From Flavobacteriales bacterium UBA6057 (GTDB taxonomy: Bacteria > Bacteroidota > Bacteroidia > Flavobacteriales_G > Salibacteraceae), in contig DIYJ01000018.1 in the NCBI GenBank assembly GCA_002428995.1, forward strand, positions 62,001-126,000: 64,000 nucleotides of DNA. Reading direction: 5' to 3'. Positions 49,899-59,281 of this stretch are shown piece by piece; the stretch's first letter is position 1, and every line of letters begins with the position of its first letter. Below the pieces are notes generated by a model that searched no databases, was not told the origin of the DNA, and saw only the letters and a list, made by a program, of their open reading frames with translations. A program made the translations under genes and the position numbers.

Positions 49899-52349
49899 TT
49901 GTTTCAGCAGCAGTACATACAAGTCATTCTTCCCCTGGCAGTTCGCGGAGTTTTTACTTATGAAGTAGAACCATCCGATGCAGAGCGGCTCAAAATTGGG
50001 ATGCGCGTGGTGGTTTCATTTGGAGCCAAGAGAAAGTACGCAGCCATCGTAGTGAAGCTGGGTGTTCAGCCTCCAAAGCGCACTCGACCAAAGCTGGTGG
50101 ATTACATCCTCGATGAAGAGCCCGTGATCACAGAGGATCAGCTCGCGCTCTGGACGTGGATGGCGGATTATTACCTGGCCTTTTTAGGTGAGGTCGCTTT
50201 TTCAGCGCTTCCGCAAAGCTTGAGACTTTCTTCGCAAACGGTGGTATATCGCTCCGATTCAGAAGCCGAGTTGGAAGAGTTTAGCCAATCCGAACGCATG
50301 GTTTTGGCAAATCTGGATGAACGAGAAGGGGTGACACTTTCTGAATTGGAGAACCTCGATGCTCGTTCCAAAATTCAAAGAGCTGTGGCCTCCTTGCTCG
50401 AAAAAGGCTGGGTAGCCGTTGCCGAGGAGATGAACCAGGCGGTGAAGCCAAAGACCGTTGAAATGCTCAGTCTTGAGGATGCATTCCAGTCAGAGGCATC
50501 ACTGAGCGAGTTGTTTGAAGACTTGGGAAAAGCCCCCAAGCAGTTGGAGGTGTTGATGAGGTTTGTAGAGCTCAGTCAGTGTTTGACGGATCATCCTGTG
50601 CCAGTGGAGCGGCTTCGACTGCAGAATGAAGCTAATGCAAATCGCTCCAACATTCAGGCTTTGATCTCTAAAGGCGTGTTCAAGATAGAACATCAGTTAA
50701 AAGGTCAGGGCAGGCATGGAGTGGGCGAACGCCATGCGCTGAGTGAGGAACAAACGCGGGTTGTACAAGAAATTCAGACGCAGCAAAAGCCGGTGCATCT
50801 CATTCATGGTGTCACGGGATCCGGAAAAACACTCGTGTATGTTGAGTTGATCCAGCGAGCTGTGAATGAAGGAAAGCAGGTCTTGTTCCTTGTTCCAGAA
50901 ATCGCACTCTCCACTCAATTGGTGGAGCGCCTGCGCCAGTGGCTGGGAGATGAAGTGCATGTATATCATTCCAGATTTTCACAGCGCGAACGATTGACCC
51001 TTTGGAAGCGAATGCTGCTGGCTCCGGATGAGTGCAAGATCATTGTTGGAGCCCGATCTTCTGTTTTCCTGCCGTTTTCGAACCTGGGGCTCATCATTGC
51101 TGATGAAGAACACGAAGCTTCGTTTAAGCAGCACGAATCGTCACCGCACTATCACGCCAGAGATGTTGCCATTTGGTTGGGACATCATCATCATGCACAG
51201 GTGATTCTTGGTTCTGCGACACCGTCACTGGAGACCTACAACCATGCACTGAAAGGGAAGTATGGACTCAGTAAACTGGTAAAGCGGTACGGTGACATCA
51301 CGTTGCCTGCCGTTGAGGTGGCTGATTTAAAACGAGCTACGAAGGAGAAGCAACTCAAGGCTCAGTTTGGTCCTGAGCTGTACGCGGGCATTGAACAAAC
51401 ACTGAAAGAAAAGCGTCAGGCGATCATCTTTCAGAACCGAAGAGGTTTTGCACCTTTTGTGGTATGTGAGTCTTGCGGCTGGTCGGCTGAGTGTGTGAAC
51501 TGCGATGTGAGCATGACCTATCACAAGCGCTTCGACAAGTTGGTGTGTCATTATTGCGGCTATAACTACAAACAACCCAGTCATTGCCCGAGCTGCGGTT
51601 CGGCCAAGTTGAAGGTTACCGGCTTCGGTACAGAAAAGGTGGAGGATGATCTGGAAATACTTTTCCCCGAAGCACGGATTGGGCGCATGGATCTCGATAC
51701 TACGCGAGTGAAGCACTCCTTCGAAAATCTTATCCAGGCCTTTGCCGATGGAAGTCTTGACATTTTAGTGGGCACCCAAATGATCACCAAGGGATTGGAC
51801 TTTGACAATGTGGCGCTGGTAGGAGTTTTGAATGCCGATGCATTGTGGAGTCGACCAGATTTCAGAGCATTTGAACGCGCGTATCAGTTACTGACGCAAG
51901 TATCCGGCAGGGCAGGGCGGAAGGGGCGCCAGGGAAGAGTGATCATCCAGACCTACAATACTGAGCATCCCGTGTTGAAATACGTAATGGAGAGCAATTA
52001 CCAAGCCTTGTACGAGCATCAGATGTTGGAAAGGCGAGAGTTTGGATACCCTCCGTTCACACGTATGATCAAGCTGGAACTAGCGCACAAGGATGCCGTG
52101 TTGACGCGGACTTGTGCCGAAACCTTCAGTAAAATGCTGCGAGCTCAGTTGGGTGACCGCATCCTCGGCCCGGAAGAACCGCCCATCGCGAGGGTGAGGA
52201 ACCGATACCTGCGAAACATTTATGTGAAGATCGAGAACACTGCTTCTCCGCAAAAGATTCGTCTGGTCATTCGTAAAACAATGGATGAAATCGAAGCCAT
52301 TAAGGATTTCCGTCCTGTGCGCATAAAAGTAGATGTAGATCCAGCCTGA
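49899..52349 (+). CDS. priA: Primosomal protein N' (replication restart helicase)
   Basis: About 816 residues. The N-terminal 3'-DNA-binding domain begins VILPLAVRGVFTYEV; the helicase has Walker A GVTGSGKT, DEEHEASFKQHESSPHYHARDVA (DEAH-like box), GSATPSLE and IIFQNRRGFAPF; eight zinc-binding cysteines form four CxxC pairs (CESC, CVNC, CHYC, CPSC); then GTQMITKGLDFDNV and QVSGRAGRKGRQG. It reloads the replisome at stalled forks. I chose the TTG at 49899, 8 residues before the conserved start, over the GTG at 49857 because of the promoter-like element between them. arfB follows after 2 bp. Confidence 0.92.
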   Translation: MFQQQYIQVILPLAVRGVFTYEVEPSDAERLKIGMRVVVSFGAKRKYAAIVVKLGVQPPKRTRPKLVDYILDEEPVITEDQLALWTWMADYYLAFLGEVAFSALPQSLRLSSQTVVYRSDSEAELEEFSQSERMVLANLDEREGVTLSELENLDARSKIQRAVASLLEKGWVAVAEEMNQAVKPKTVEMLSLEDAFQSEASLSELFEDLGKAPKQLEVLMRFVELSQCLTDHPVPVERLRLQNEANANRSNIQALISKGVFKIEHQLKGQGRHGVGERHALSEEQTRVVQEIQTQQKPVHLIHGVTGSGKTLVYVELIQRAVNEGKQVLFLVPEIALSTQLVERLRQWLGDEVHVYHSRFSQRERLTLWKRMLLAPDECKIIVGARSSVFLPFSNLGLIIADEEHEASFKQHESSPHYHARDVAIWLGHHHHAQVILGSATPSLETYNHALKGKYGLSKLVKRYGDITLPAVEVADLKRATKEKQLKAQFGPELYAGIEQTLKEKRQAIIFQNRRGFAPFVVCESCGWSAECVNCDVSMTYHKRFDKLVCHYCGYNYKQPSHCPSCGSAKLKVTGFGTEKVEDDLEILFPEARIGRMDLDTTRVKHSFENLIQAFADGSLDILVGTQMITKGLDFDNVALVGVLNADALWSRPDFRAFERAYQLLTQVSGRAGRKGRQGRVIIQTYNTEHPVLKYVMESNYQALYEHQMLERREFGYPPFTRMIKLELAHKDAVLTRTCAETFSKMLRAQLGDRILGPEEPPIARVRNRYLRNIYVKIENTASPQKIRLVIRKTMDEIEAIKDFRPVRIKVDVDPA

Positions 52350-52351
52350 CG

Positions 52352-52756
52352 ATGAACACGGAGCAGATCATAAAGGAATTGGTGTTTCGCACTTCTAGGA
52401 GCAGTGGTGCAGGTGGACAGCATGTCAACAAAACCGAATCCAGGGTGGAGTTGGTATTTGCGGTAGACGACTCAGAAGGTCTGGAGGCTTTTGAAAAGGT
52501 CCGCATCCATAAGCGCTTATCCGGTTACATAGATTCTGCGGGCTTGATGCACATGTATTGTGACAGCCACCGGTCGCAACATCGCAACAAGAAACTTGTG
52601 ATTGAAAGATTGATGGTTTCGCTGGAAGAAGCTTTGAAAGAGCAAAAAGAGCGAAAGCCAACCAAGCCCTCACTGGCCGCAAAAAGAAAAAGACTGCAGA
52701 AGAAAAAGATCAGAAGCGATGTGAAGCAAAATCGCAGATGGCGATTGGATGATTAG
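52352..52756 (+). CDS. arfB: Alternative ribosome-rescue factor ArfB (peptidyl-tRNA hydrolase domain)
   Basis: The 134-residue protein has the release-factor catalytic motif GGQ (residues 21-23, in SSGAGGQHVNKTES) and a basic, Lys/Arg-rich C-terminal tail (KRKRLQKKKIRSDVKQNRRWR) that enters the empty mRNA channel of stalled ribosomes. These two features together identify ArfB (YaeJ). It hydrolyses peptidyl-tRNA on non-stop complexes. It starts 2 bp after priA. The 3' end overlaps the convergent lipoprotein gene by 4 bp. Confidence 0.92.
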   Translation: MNTEQIIKELVFRTSRSSGAGGQHVNKTESRVELVFAVDDSEGLEAFEKVRIHKRLSGYIDSAGLMHMYCDSHRSQHRNKKLVIERLMVSLEEALKEQKERKPTKPSLAAKRKRLQKKKIRSDVKQNRRWRLDD

Positions 52757-53619
52757 TCCTGAATTTCCACCGCGTATTCTTCGTCATCAATGGTGACCAG
52801 AACTTCATCGTCACAGTTGCCGTTTCCAAAGTAGACATCCCGCTTTTTCAAGGCTTCCGGAACTAATTCCACACGACCACTCACCACGTATCGGCACTCC
52901 AGCTCATAGCGGACCGGTTCAACCGTTTCGAGGGTGTAGCTTCTGCCATCGGCATTGATACCTGAAGCCGACTCATCGTAGATATACACATCATCTAGCT
53001 GAGCAGAGGAACCTAAAAAAGTGGAGTCCTCAGGGTTGATGGTAAATCCAACAGTCTCAAAGCCTTCTTCCATCACACGGCCCTGCGTAGATTCCCAGGT
53101 GATGGTTGGCTTACCGTCAGAGCTAATGGACGCGTCAGATATGACAACAGAAAAGGAGGGTTTTGATGCTGCATTGATACCATCATAAGTGATCTCAGCA
53201 TCTCCCTCCAGGCTGAAATTGCTGAGGTGGTAACCTTCGGAAGTAATGCTCAGCGTTGCCCCTTCCTTGTTCCACTCATCGCTGATTTCACAGATCAAAC
53301 GGCCTCTGCGCTGTCTGCCATCTGAATCGATACAGTTTGTAAGCCCAAAGTCCATGGTGAAGTTGAAGGGAAACACTGTATTGATGGAATCTTTGGTGAT
53401 GGTGGCACATCGATTCCAGGCAATGTTAGAGTCGGCCAAGGCAATCTCTAGACCACCTTGTGCCTGGCGGATGATATCATTCCATGCGTATTGAATTCGG
53501 ATGTAATCCTCGGTAGAAGTTGTTTCCCTGTTCAGCCGTGCTCGCTTGCAAGAAGAAGCTGTCAGCAGCAACACACAGCATAGTGTGAGTGGTGTCCAAT
53601 ATTTGAAAAACCTAGACAT
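52753..53619 (-). CDS. Hypothetical lipoprotein
   Basis: From the ATG at 53619 the protein has 288 residues. A hydrophobic N-terminus ends in a lipobox, TASSC (Cys24). The mature part is beta-rich with five or more cysteines (FGLTNCIDSDGRQRRG, LECRYVVSG, GNCDDEV). The end GNGNCDDEVLVTIDDEEYAVEI recurs in Bacteroidota lipoproteins of unknown function. The start overlaps the end of the RluA gene by 8 bp, so the two are coupled; the convergent arfB overlaps it by 4 bp. Confidence 0.75.
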   Translation of the reverse strand: MSRFFKYWTPLTLCCVLLLTASSCKRARLNRETTSTEDYIRIQYAWNDIIRQAQGGLEIALADSNIAWNRCATITKDSINTVFPFNFTMDFGLTNCIDSDGRQRRGRLICEISDEWNKEGATLSITSEGYHLSNFSLEGDAEITYDGINAASKPSFSVVISDASISSDGKPTITWESTQGRVMEEGFETVGFTINPEDSTFLGSSAQLDDVYIYDESASGINADGRSYTLETVEPVRYELECRYVVSGRVELVPEALKKRDVYFGNGNCDDEVLVTIDDEEYAVEIQD

Positions 53620-54310
53620 CGCTGCGCATGGTTTTGGCAAAGTGTTGCCATAGTTTCTCTTGCGGAAGCGGAGCTACAATGGTTTCCTCATTTTTTTTTA
53701 CCGGGTGAATGAAGGTGATCTGCCGGGCATGAAGGTCAATGCTGCCATTGGTGTTGCTGCGGGGGAATCCATACTTGAGGTCTCCTTTGATTCTACAACC
53801 CATGTTCGCAAGTTGTGCTCGGATTTGATGATGTCTACCGGTGTGCAGTTTTACTTCCAATAAATGATAGCGATCGCTTGAACTTAAAAGACGATAGTCA
53901 AGCTCTGCACGCTTGTGTCCAGCCTTTTCATGGTCAACGACAAAGGACTTGTTCATGCGCTCGTTCTTCTGCATGTAGCCGATCAGTTTGCCGGAAGGTT
54001 TTGGCGGGGCGTTGTCCACAATGGCGAAGTAGGTTTTATCCAATCGTTTTTCCCGGAACATCTCGCTCAATCGGGTCATGGCTTTGCTGGTTTTGGCCAG
54101 CACAAGAACTCCTGTCACTGGTCTGTCCAGCCGATGAGGAACTCCCAAATAGACGTTTCCGGGTTTATGATCCCGTTCCTTGATGAATGCCTTGGCGAGA
54201 TCTCCAACAGGCAGATCCCCTGACTTATCGCCTTGCGCCAGCTGACCTGAACGCTTGTTGATAATCATCAGATGATTGTCTTCAAACAGGATTTGAGACG
54301 CGAAGTCCAT
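53612..54310 (-). CDS. RluA family pseudouridine synthase
   Basis: The 232-residue enzyme has the family motif PHRLDRPVTGVLVLAK, in which Asp of HRLDR is the catalytic nucleophile, plus LHTGRHHQIRAQLANMG and FPRSNTNGSIDLHARQITFIHP. An N-terminal S4 domain is missing, as in the RluA/RluC-like short forms; it isomerises uridine in rRNA or tRNA, but the exact site cannot be read from the sequence. It lies 7 bp downstream of panB on the same strand and overlaps the lipoprotein gene by 8 bp. Confidence 0.9.
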   Translation of the reverse strand: MDFASQILFEDNHLMIINKRSGQLAQGDKSGDLPVGDLAKAFIKERDHKPGNVYLGVPHRLDRPVTGVLVLAKTSKAMTRLSEMFREKRLDKTYFAIVDNAPPKPSGKLIGYMQKNERMNKSFVVDHEKAGHKRAELDYRLLSSSDRYHLLEVKLHTGRHHQIRAQLANMGCRIKGDLKYGFPRSNTNGSIDLHARQITFIHPVKKNEETIVAPLPQEKLWQHFAKTMRSDV

Positions 54311-54317
54311 CCGGTGC

Positions 54318-55163
54318 TTAATACTGTTCCTGTTCGTTCGGGAAGTCTCCCGTTTTCACATCCGTGATGTATGCATTGATCGATTCAGTGATCACTTTGT
54401 GCAAGTCGGCATACCTGCGAAGAAATCGAGGAGAAAACTCCTTGTTGATGCCCAACATGTCGTGAAGGACCAACACCTGGCCGTCAACACCGCTTCCCGC
54501 TCCAATACCGATCACGGGAACGTTGACACTCTGTGCAACTCGTGCCGCCAGTTTGGCCGGAATCTTTTCCACCACGATGGCAAAGACACCTGTTTCCTCC
54601 AGAATCTTGGCGTCTTCTATCAAGCGCTCGGACTCTTCCTCTTCCCGCGCTCTTACAGCATATGTTCCAAACTTGTAGATGGACTGAGGAGTCAAACCCA
54701 AGTGTCCCATGACAGGAATTCCTGCCGTCAATATCCGGTCAATGGATTCCTTTACCTCACGCCCGCCTTCCAGCTTCACAGCGTGCGCTCCCGCCTCTTT
54801 CATGATGCGGATAGAGGAGGTGAGGGCTTCCTTCGAATTCCCCTGATAGCTTCCAAATGGAAGGTCTACCACTACCAACGACTGCTTTACCGCTCTAATA
54901 ACCGAGGCTGCATGGTAGATCATTTGATCCAGGGTGATGGGCAGTGTGGTCTCATGACCGGCCATCACATTAGAGGCAGAGTCCCCAACCAGGATCACAT
55001 CGATTCCTGCCATGTCTACCAAACTTGCCAGACTGTAATCATAAGCGGTGAGCATGCTGATCTTCTCGCCCTTGGCCTTCATCTCCTGCAACACCTTCGT
55101 GGTGATCTTCTTCACGCTTGAACCTACTGGGGAAAGGTTCTTGTCCAATTTTTTCATCGTCAT
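54318..55163 (-). CDS. panB: 3-methyl-2-oxobutanoate hydroxymethyltransferase
   Basis: The 281-residue TIM-barrel enzyme makes ketopantoate for pantothenate and coenzyme A synthesis. Motifs: [46 protein letters not shown] (Mg2+-binding Asp), [32 protein letters not shown] and [20 protein letters not shown]. Length is standard. ATGs at 55163 and 55157 are both possible starts. The RluA-type gene follows after 7 bp. panC is not in the window. Confidence 0.95.
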   Translation of the reverse strand: MTMKKLDKNLSPVGSSVKKITTKVLQEMKAKGEKISMLTAYDYSLASLVDMAGIDVILVGDSASNVMAGHETTLPITLDQMIYHAASVIRAVKQSLVVVDLPFGSYQGNSKEALTSSIRIMKEAGAHAVKLEGGREVKESIDRILTAGIPVMGHLGLTPQSIYKFGTYAVRAREEEESERLIEDAKILEETGVFAIVVEKIPAKLAARVAQSVNVPVIGIGAGSGVDGQVLVLHDMLGINKEFSPRFLRRYADLHKVITESINAYITDVKTGDFPNEQEQY

Positions 55164-55226
55164 TACCGTTAAGTCCGCAAAACCGACCGAAAATGTAAAT
55201 CATAGAACCACCTATGACAATCCTTG

Positions 55227-55234
55227 TATTTTTG
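55227..55234 (+). promoter_or_regulatory. Putative -7 element of the DUF4249 gene
   Basis: TATTTTTG lies 29 bases before the ATG at 55264 in the divergent gap with panB. No convincing -33 element. Confidence 0.4.
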
Positions 55235-55263
55235 GCCAGCTTGAAGCAAACGTAGCAGAATTT

Positions 55264-56445
55264 ATGGCTCTTAATAGGCAATTGTTCCTTCTCCTTTCCC
55301 TCGGCCTTTTGGCAATGGTTACCGTCACCTGTGAAACCGAAGTGGATGTTATCAATACTGAAGTGAATCACCGTACGGTCGTGTATGGCATTCTCGATGG
55401 CAATCAGACACAGCATTTCATTCGAATCAACAAGTCTTTTCAAGGTACTGTGAGTGCGACAGAACTGGCAGCAACACCAGGTATCAATGAATATGACGAT
55501 GACGAACTGCGCAGCGCGGTCATCTACGAACTTCCGGAAGCCACTTCTGACATCGCACAGAGTACAAGGAGCTGGAATCTTCAGGATTCCATCATTACCA
55601 CCAAGGTAGAGGGTGATTTCTACAATCTGGAGAACAAAGTTTACTTCTTCAATGCTGCACTGAATAATTCCCGCTTCTACAAGATTTTACTGGAAGTGGA
55701 GAAAGAGGATGGATCGATCGAGGAGGTTTCTGCGGTTACATCCATCGTTCAGACAGGTGAAGTTCGCCTCGTGAACCCAAGAAACTCTGACAATAACTGT
55801 GATGCTAACAACATCCGCAGTAATGATGAGGCCCGCTTTGTTGTTCAAACAGTAGATTACGCTCAGGAATACGAAGTGGAATGGACAGCTGCCAATAATG
55901 GTGTCCTCTACACTTCTCGTTTCTGGTTCTATTATTTCGAGCAGACTTTTGACGGGCAGATCCGCAGGGATTCGATCCTCATTCCTTTAGGTACGGTAGA
56001 GGTGACACCTAACTCTCAACAGGGCGTAATCGCTTATGACTTCCGTACCGTTGAGTTCTACAGCATTATTGGGAACAATGTAGACGATTTCGACCCCAAC
56101 GAGCTCTGCTTCCGTCAGGCCGTTGATACGCTTCAATTCGAAATGGAAGTAGCGGGTGAGGAATTGGCCATTTACCGAGATGTGAACTCCCCACAAACAG
56201 GAGTAATCCAGGAGCGACCCACTTACACCAATGTTGTGAACGGTGAGGGAATCTTTTCTTCCAGAATTAAGGTTTCAACCCGTGCAGAATGCGATCAGGA
56301 AGATGGCATTCTCATGGAAAACAGAGCCATGGACGAGTTGATCAACTCCAACATTGTGAACAGCGGAGACTACACTGTTTCCAAAGGATTCTGTTCCAAC
56401 ATTGCCGGTTTGACGCAGGGATCTACTTGCCCTGAGTGCCCATAG
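55264..56445 (+). CDS. DUF4249 family lipoprotein
   Basis: The 393-residue protein starts MALNRQLFLLLSLGLLAMVTVTC; Cys23 is a probable lipid site although the preceding Thr is not standard. The mature part begins CETEVDVINTEVNHRTVVYGILDGNQTQHFIRINKSFQG, the DUF4249 N-terminus, with beta-strands throughout and a C-terminal CPECP. Related proteins are usually encoded next to TonB-dependent receptors and may help them; here no receptor is nearby. The frame extends upstream to 55048 through panB, which is not real. A perfect inverted repeat lies 5 bases after its stop. Confidence 0.87.
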   Translation: MALNRQLFLLLSLGLLAMVTVTCETEVDVINTEVNHRTVVYGILDGNQTQHFIRINKSFQGTVSATELAATPGINEYDDDELRSAVIYELPEATSDIAQSTRSWNLQDSIITTKVEGDFYNLENKVYFFNAALNNSRFYKILLEVEKEDGSIEEVSAVTSIVQTGEVRLVNPRNSDNNCDANNIRSNDEARFVVQTVDYAQEYEVEWTAANNGVLYTSRFWFYYFEQTFDGQIRRDSILIPLGTVEVTPNSQQGVIAYDFRTVEFYSIIGNNVDDFDPNELCFRQAVDTLQFEMEVAGEELAIYRDVNSPQTGVIQERPTYTNVVNGEGIFSSRIKVSTRAECDQEDGILMENRAMDELINSNIVNSGDYTVSKGFCSNIAGLTQGSTCPECP

Positions 56446-56450
56446 TGTCA

Positions 56451-56476
56451 TGTTGTCACCCTAGTTTGTGACAACA
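56451..56476. promoter_or_regulatory. Perfect 9-bp inverted repeat between DUF4249 gene and dnaK
   Basis: TGTTGTCAC (56451-56459), 8 bases, then GTGACAACA (56468-56476). There is no T-tract, so it is not a standard terminator; the arm/spacer geometry is that of an operator. It does not match the CIRCE element (TTAGCACTC-N9-GAGTGCTAA). It lies 119 bp before dnaK. Confidence 0.55.
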
Positions 56477-56594
56477 CCGACATCCATTTACCATTCGACT
56501 GACAATCCTGCACCGGCATTTTAAAATGTCCGGCTGGCACACGCTTTGACTTAAGCGCGGCAACATCGAAAATCACAAGCAGAACAATATAGAT

Positions 56595-58505
<1,911 letters not shown>

Positions 58506-58530
58506 GAAAATAGGTTTTTACTTCATCATA

Positions 58531-58568
58531 AAAGCCCTGAAGTCAACGTACTTCAGGGCTTTTCTTTT
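58531..58568 (+). terminator. Intrinsic terminator of dnaK
   Basis: A perfect 13-bp stem, AAAGCCCTGAAGT (58531-58543) and ACTTCAGGGCTTT (58550-58562), with a 6-base loop, is followed by TCTTTTTT. Confidence 0.93.
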
Positions 58569-58711
58569 TTACTGAAGATTGCCAAACTGCGCAATGAAAT
58601 CTCCTCAGTGCCTCGTTGTTGTGCGAGGCTGTTTGGGAGAATCGGATTTAACGGGCAATCGATTTATGTCACCACAATTGATTGACCATGCGGCAACGAA
58701 AGTTCCGGTGG

Positions 58712-59280
58712 TTAGTTTACGGTGATTTGGAAGTCTCCGTTAGGAAAGGATCCGAAGGGATTGGAAGAAGCGCATGAAGGATTGAATACCCAATCAACCG
58801 TTCCGTTAATGCATTTGTGGTGCAATTATAGTGGTTGATGCTTCCGTTGGGCAGCATAAAATTCTCATGCCATATCGGAGCTACACCGGGATCTGTCCAA
58901 GGCCCATTGTTTGTGAAAAATGGAGAGGGAGGACATATTGAGTAGGAGCAATAAAGTTTGAATCCCTTCAAAATGTCGCAGTTTGCAGGAGCAGTGGCAT
59001 TGGTAACTCCGCCAGGAGGTATGCAGATAAAGCTGGATACATGTGTCTTCCAAGGATCTTAGCCCAATGGAAGTGGTGTTCGGAGAATTGTGGAGGGCGA
59101 AATCAATGTGTCTGGTTTTAATCTGTTGTCGTTGTTACGCTCCAGGGCTTTGGTGTGTAGTGAACTCTCTTCCTGTTGCCGATAGTTCGTGGTTGAAATC
59201 GAGAACAAAACATCATTCCAATGGTCTTCTGATGAGAGGTTGGATTTGCCATAATGCCTCCGTTTATTTGCAGCCAATTC
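58712..59280 (-). pseudogene. Decayed exported-type gene, broken by frameshifts
   Basis: The 776-bp gap after dnaK has no intact gene, but the minus strand reads protein-like in pieces in different frames. From upstream: WLQINGGIMANPTSHQ (near 59275-59225), HIDFALHNSPNTTSIG (near 59105-59060), then CIPPGGVTNATAPANCDILKGF and LYCSYSICPPSPFFTNN, WTDPGVAPIWHENFMLPNGS (near 59010-58830), and after a shift KCINGTVDWVFNPSC and NPFGSFPNGDFQITVN-stop (to 58712). Regular Cys, Asn, Gly and Pro content suggests a secreted protein. The N-terminus is missing. Frameshifts and a TAA near 59060 break it. Assembly errors could explain part of this. Confidence 0.5.
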
Positions 59281-59281
59281 C

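Noticed and set aside
54399..55121. 240-codon open frame antisense to panB
   Set aside because: panB is unambiguous; the antisense product is Cys/His/Arg-rich with no domain.
56451..56476. CIRCE/HrcA operator of dnaK
   Set aside because: Arms TGTTGTCAC/GTGACAACA do not match TTAGCACTC/GAGTGCTAA.
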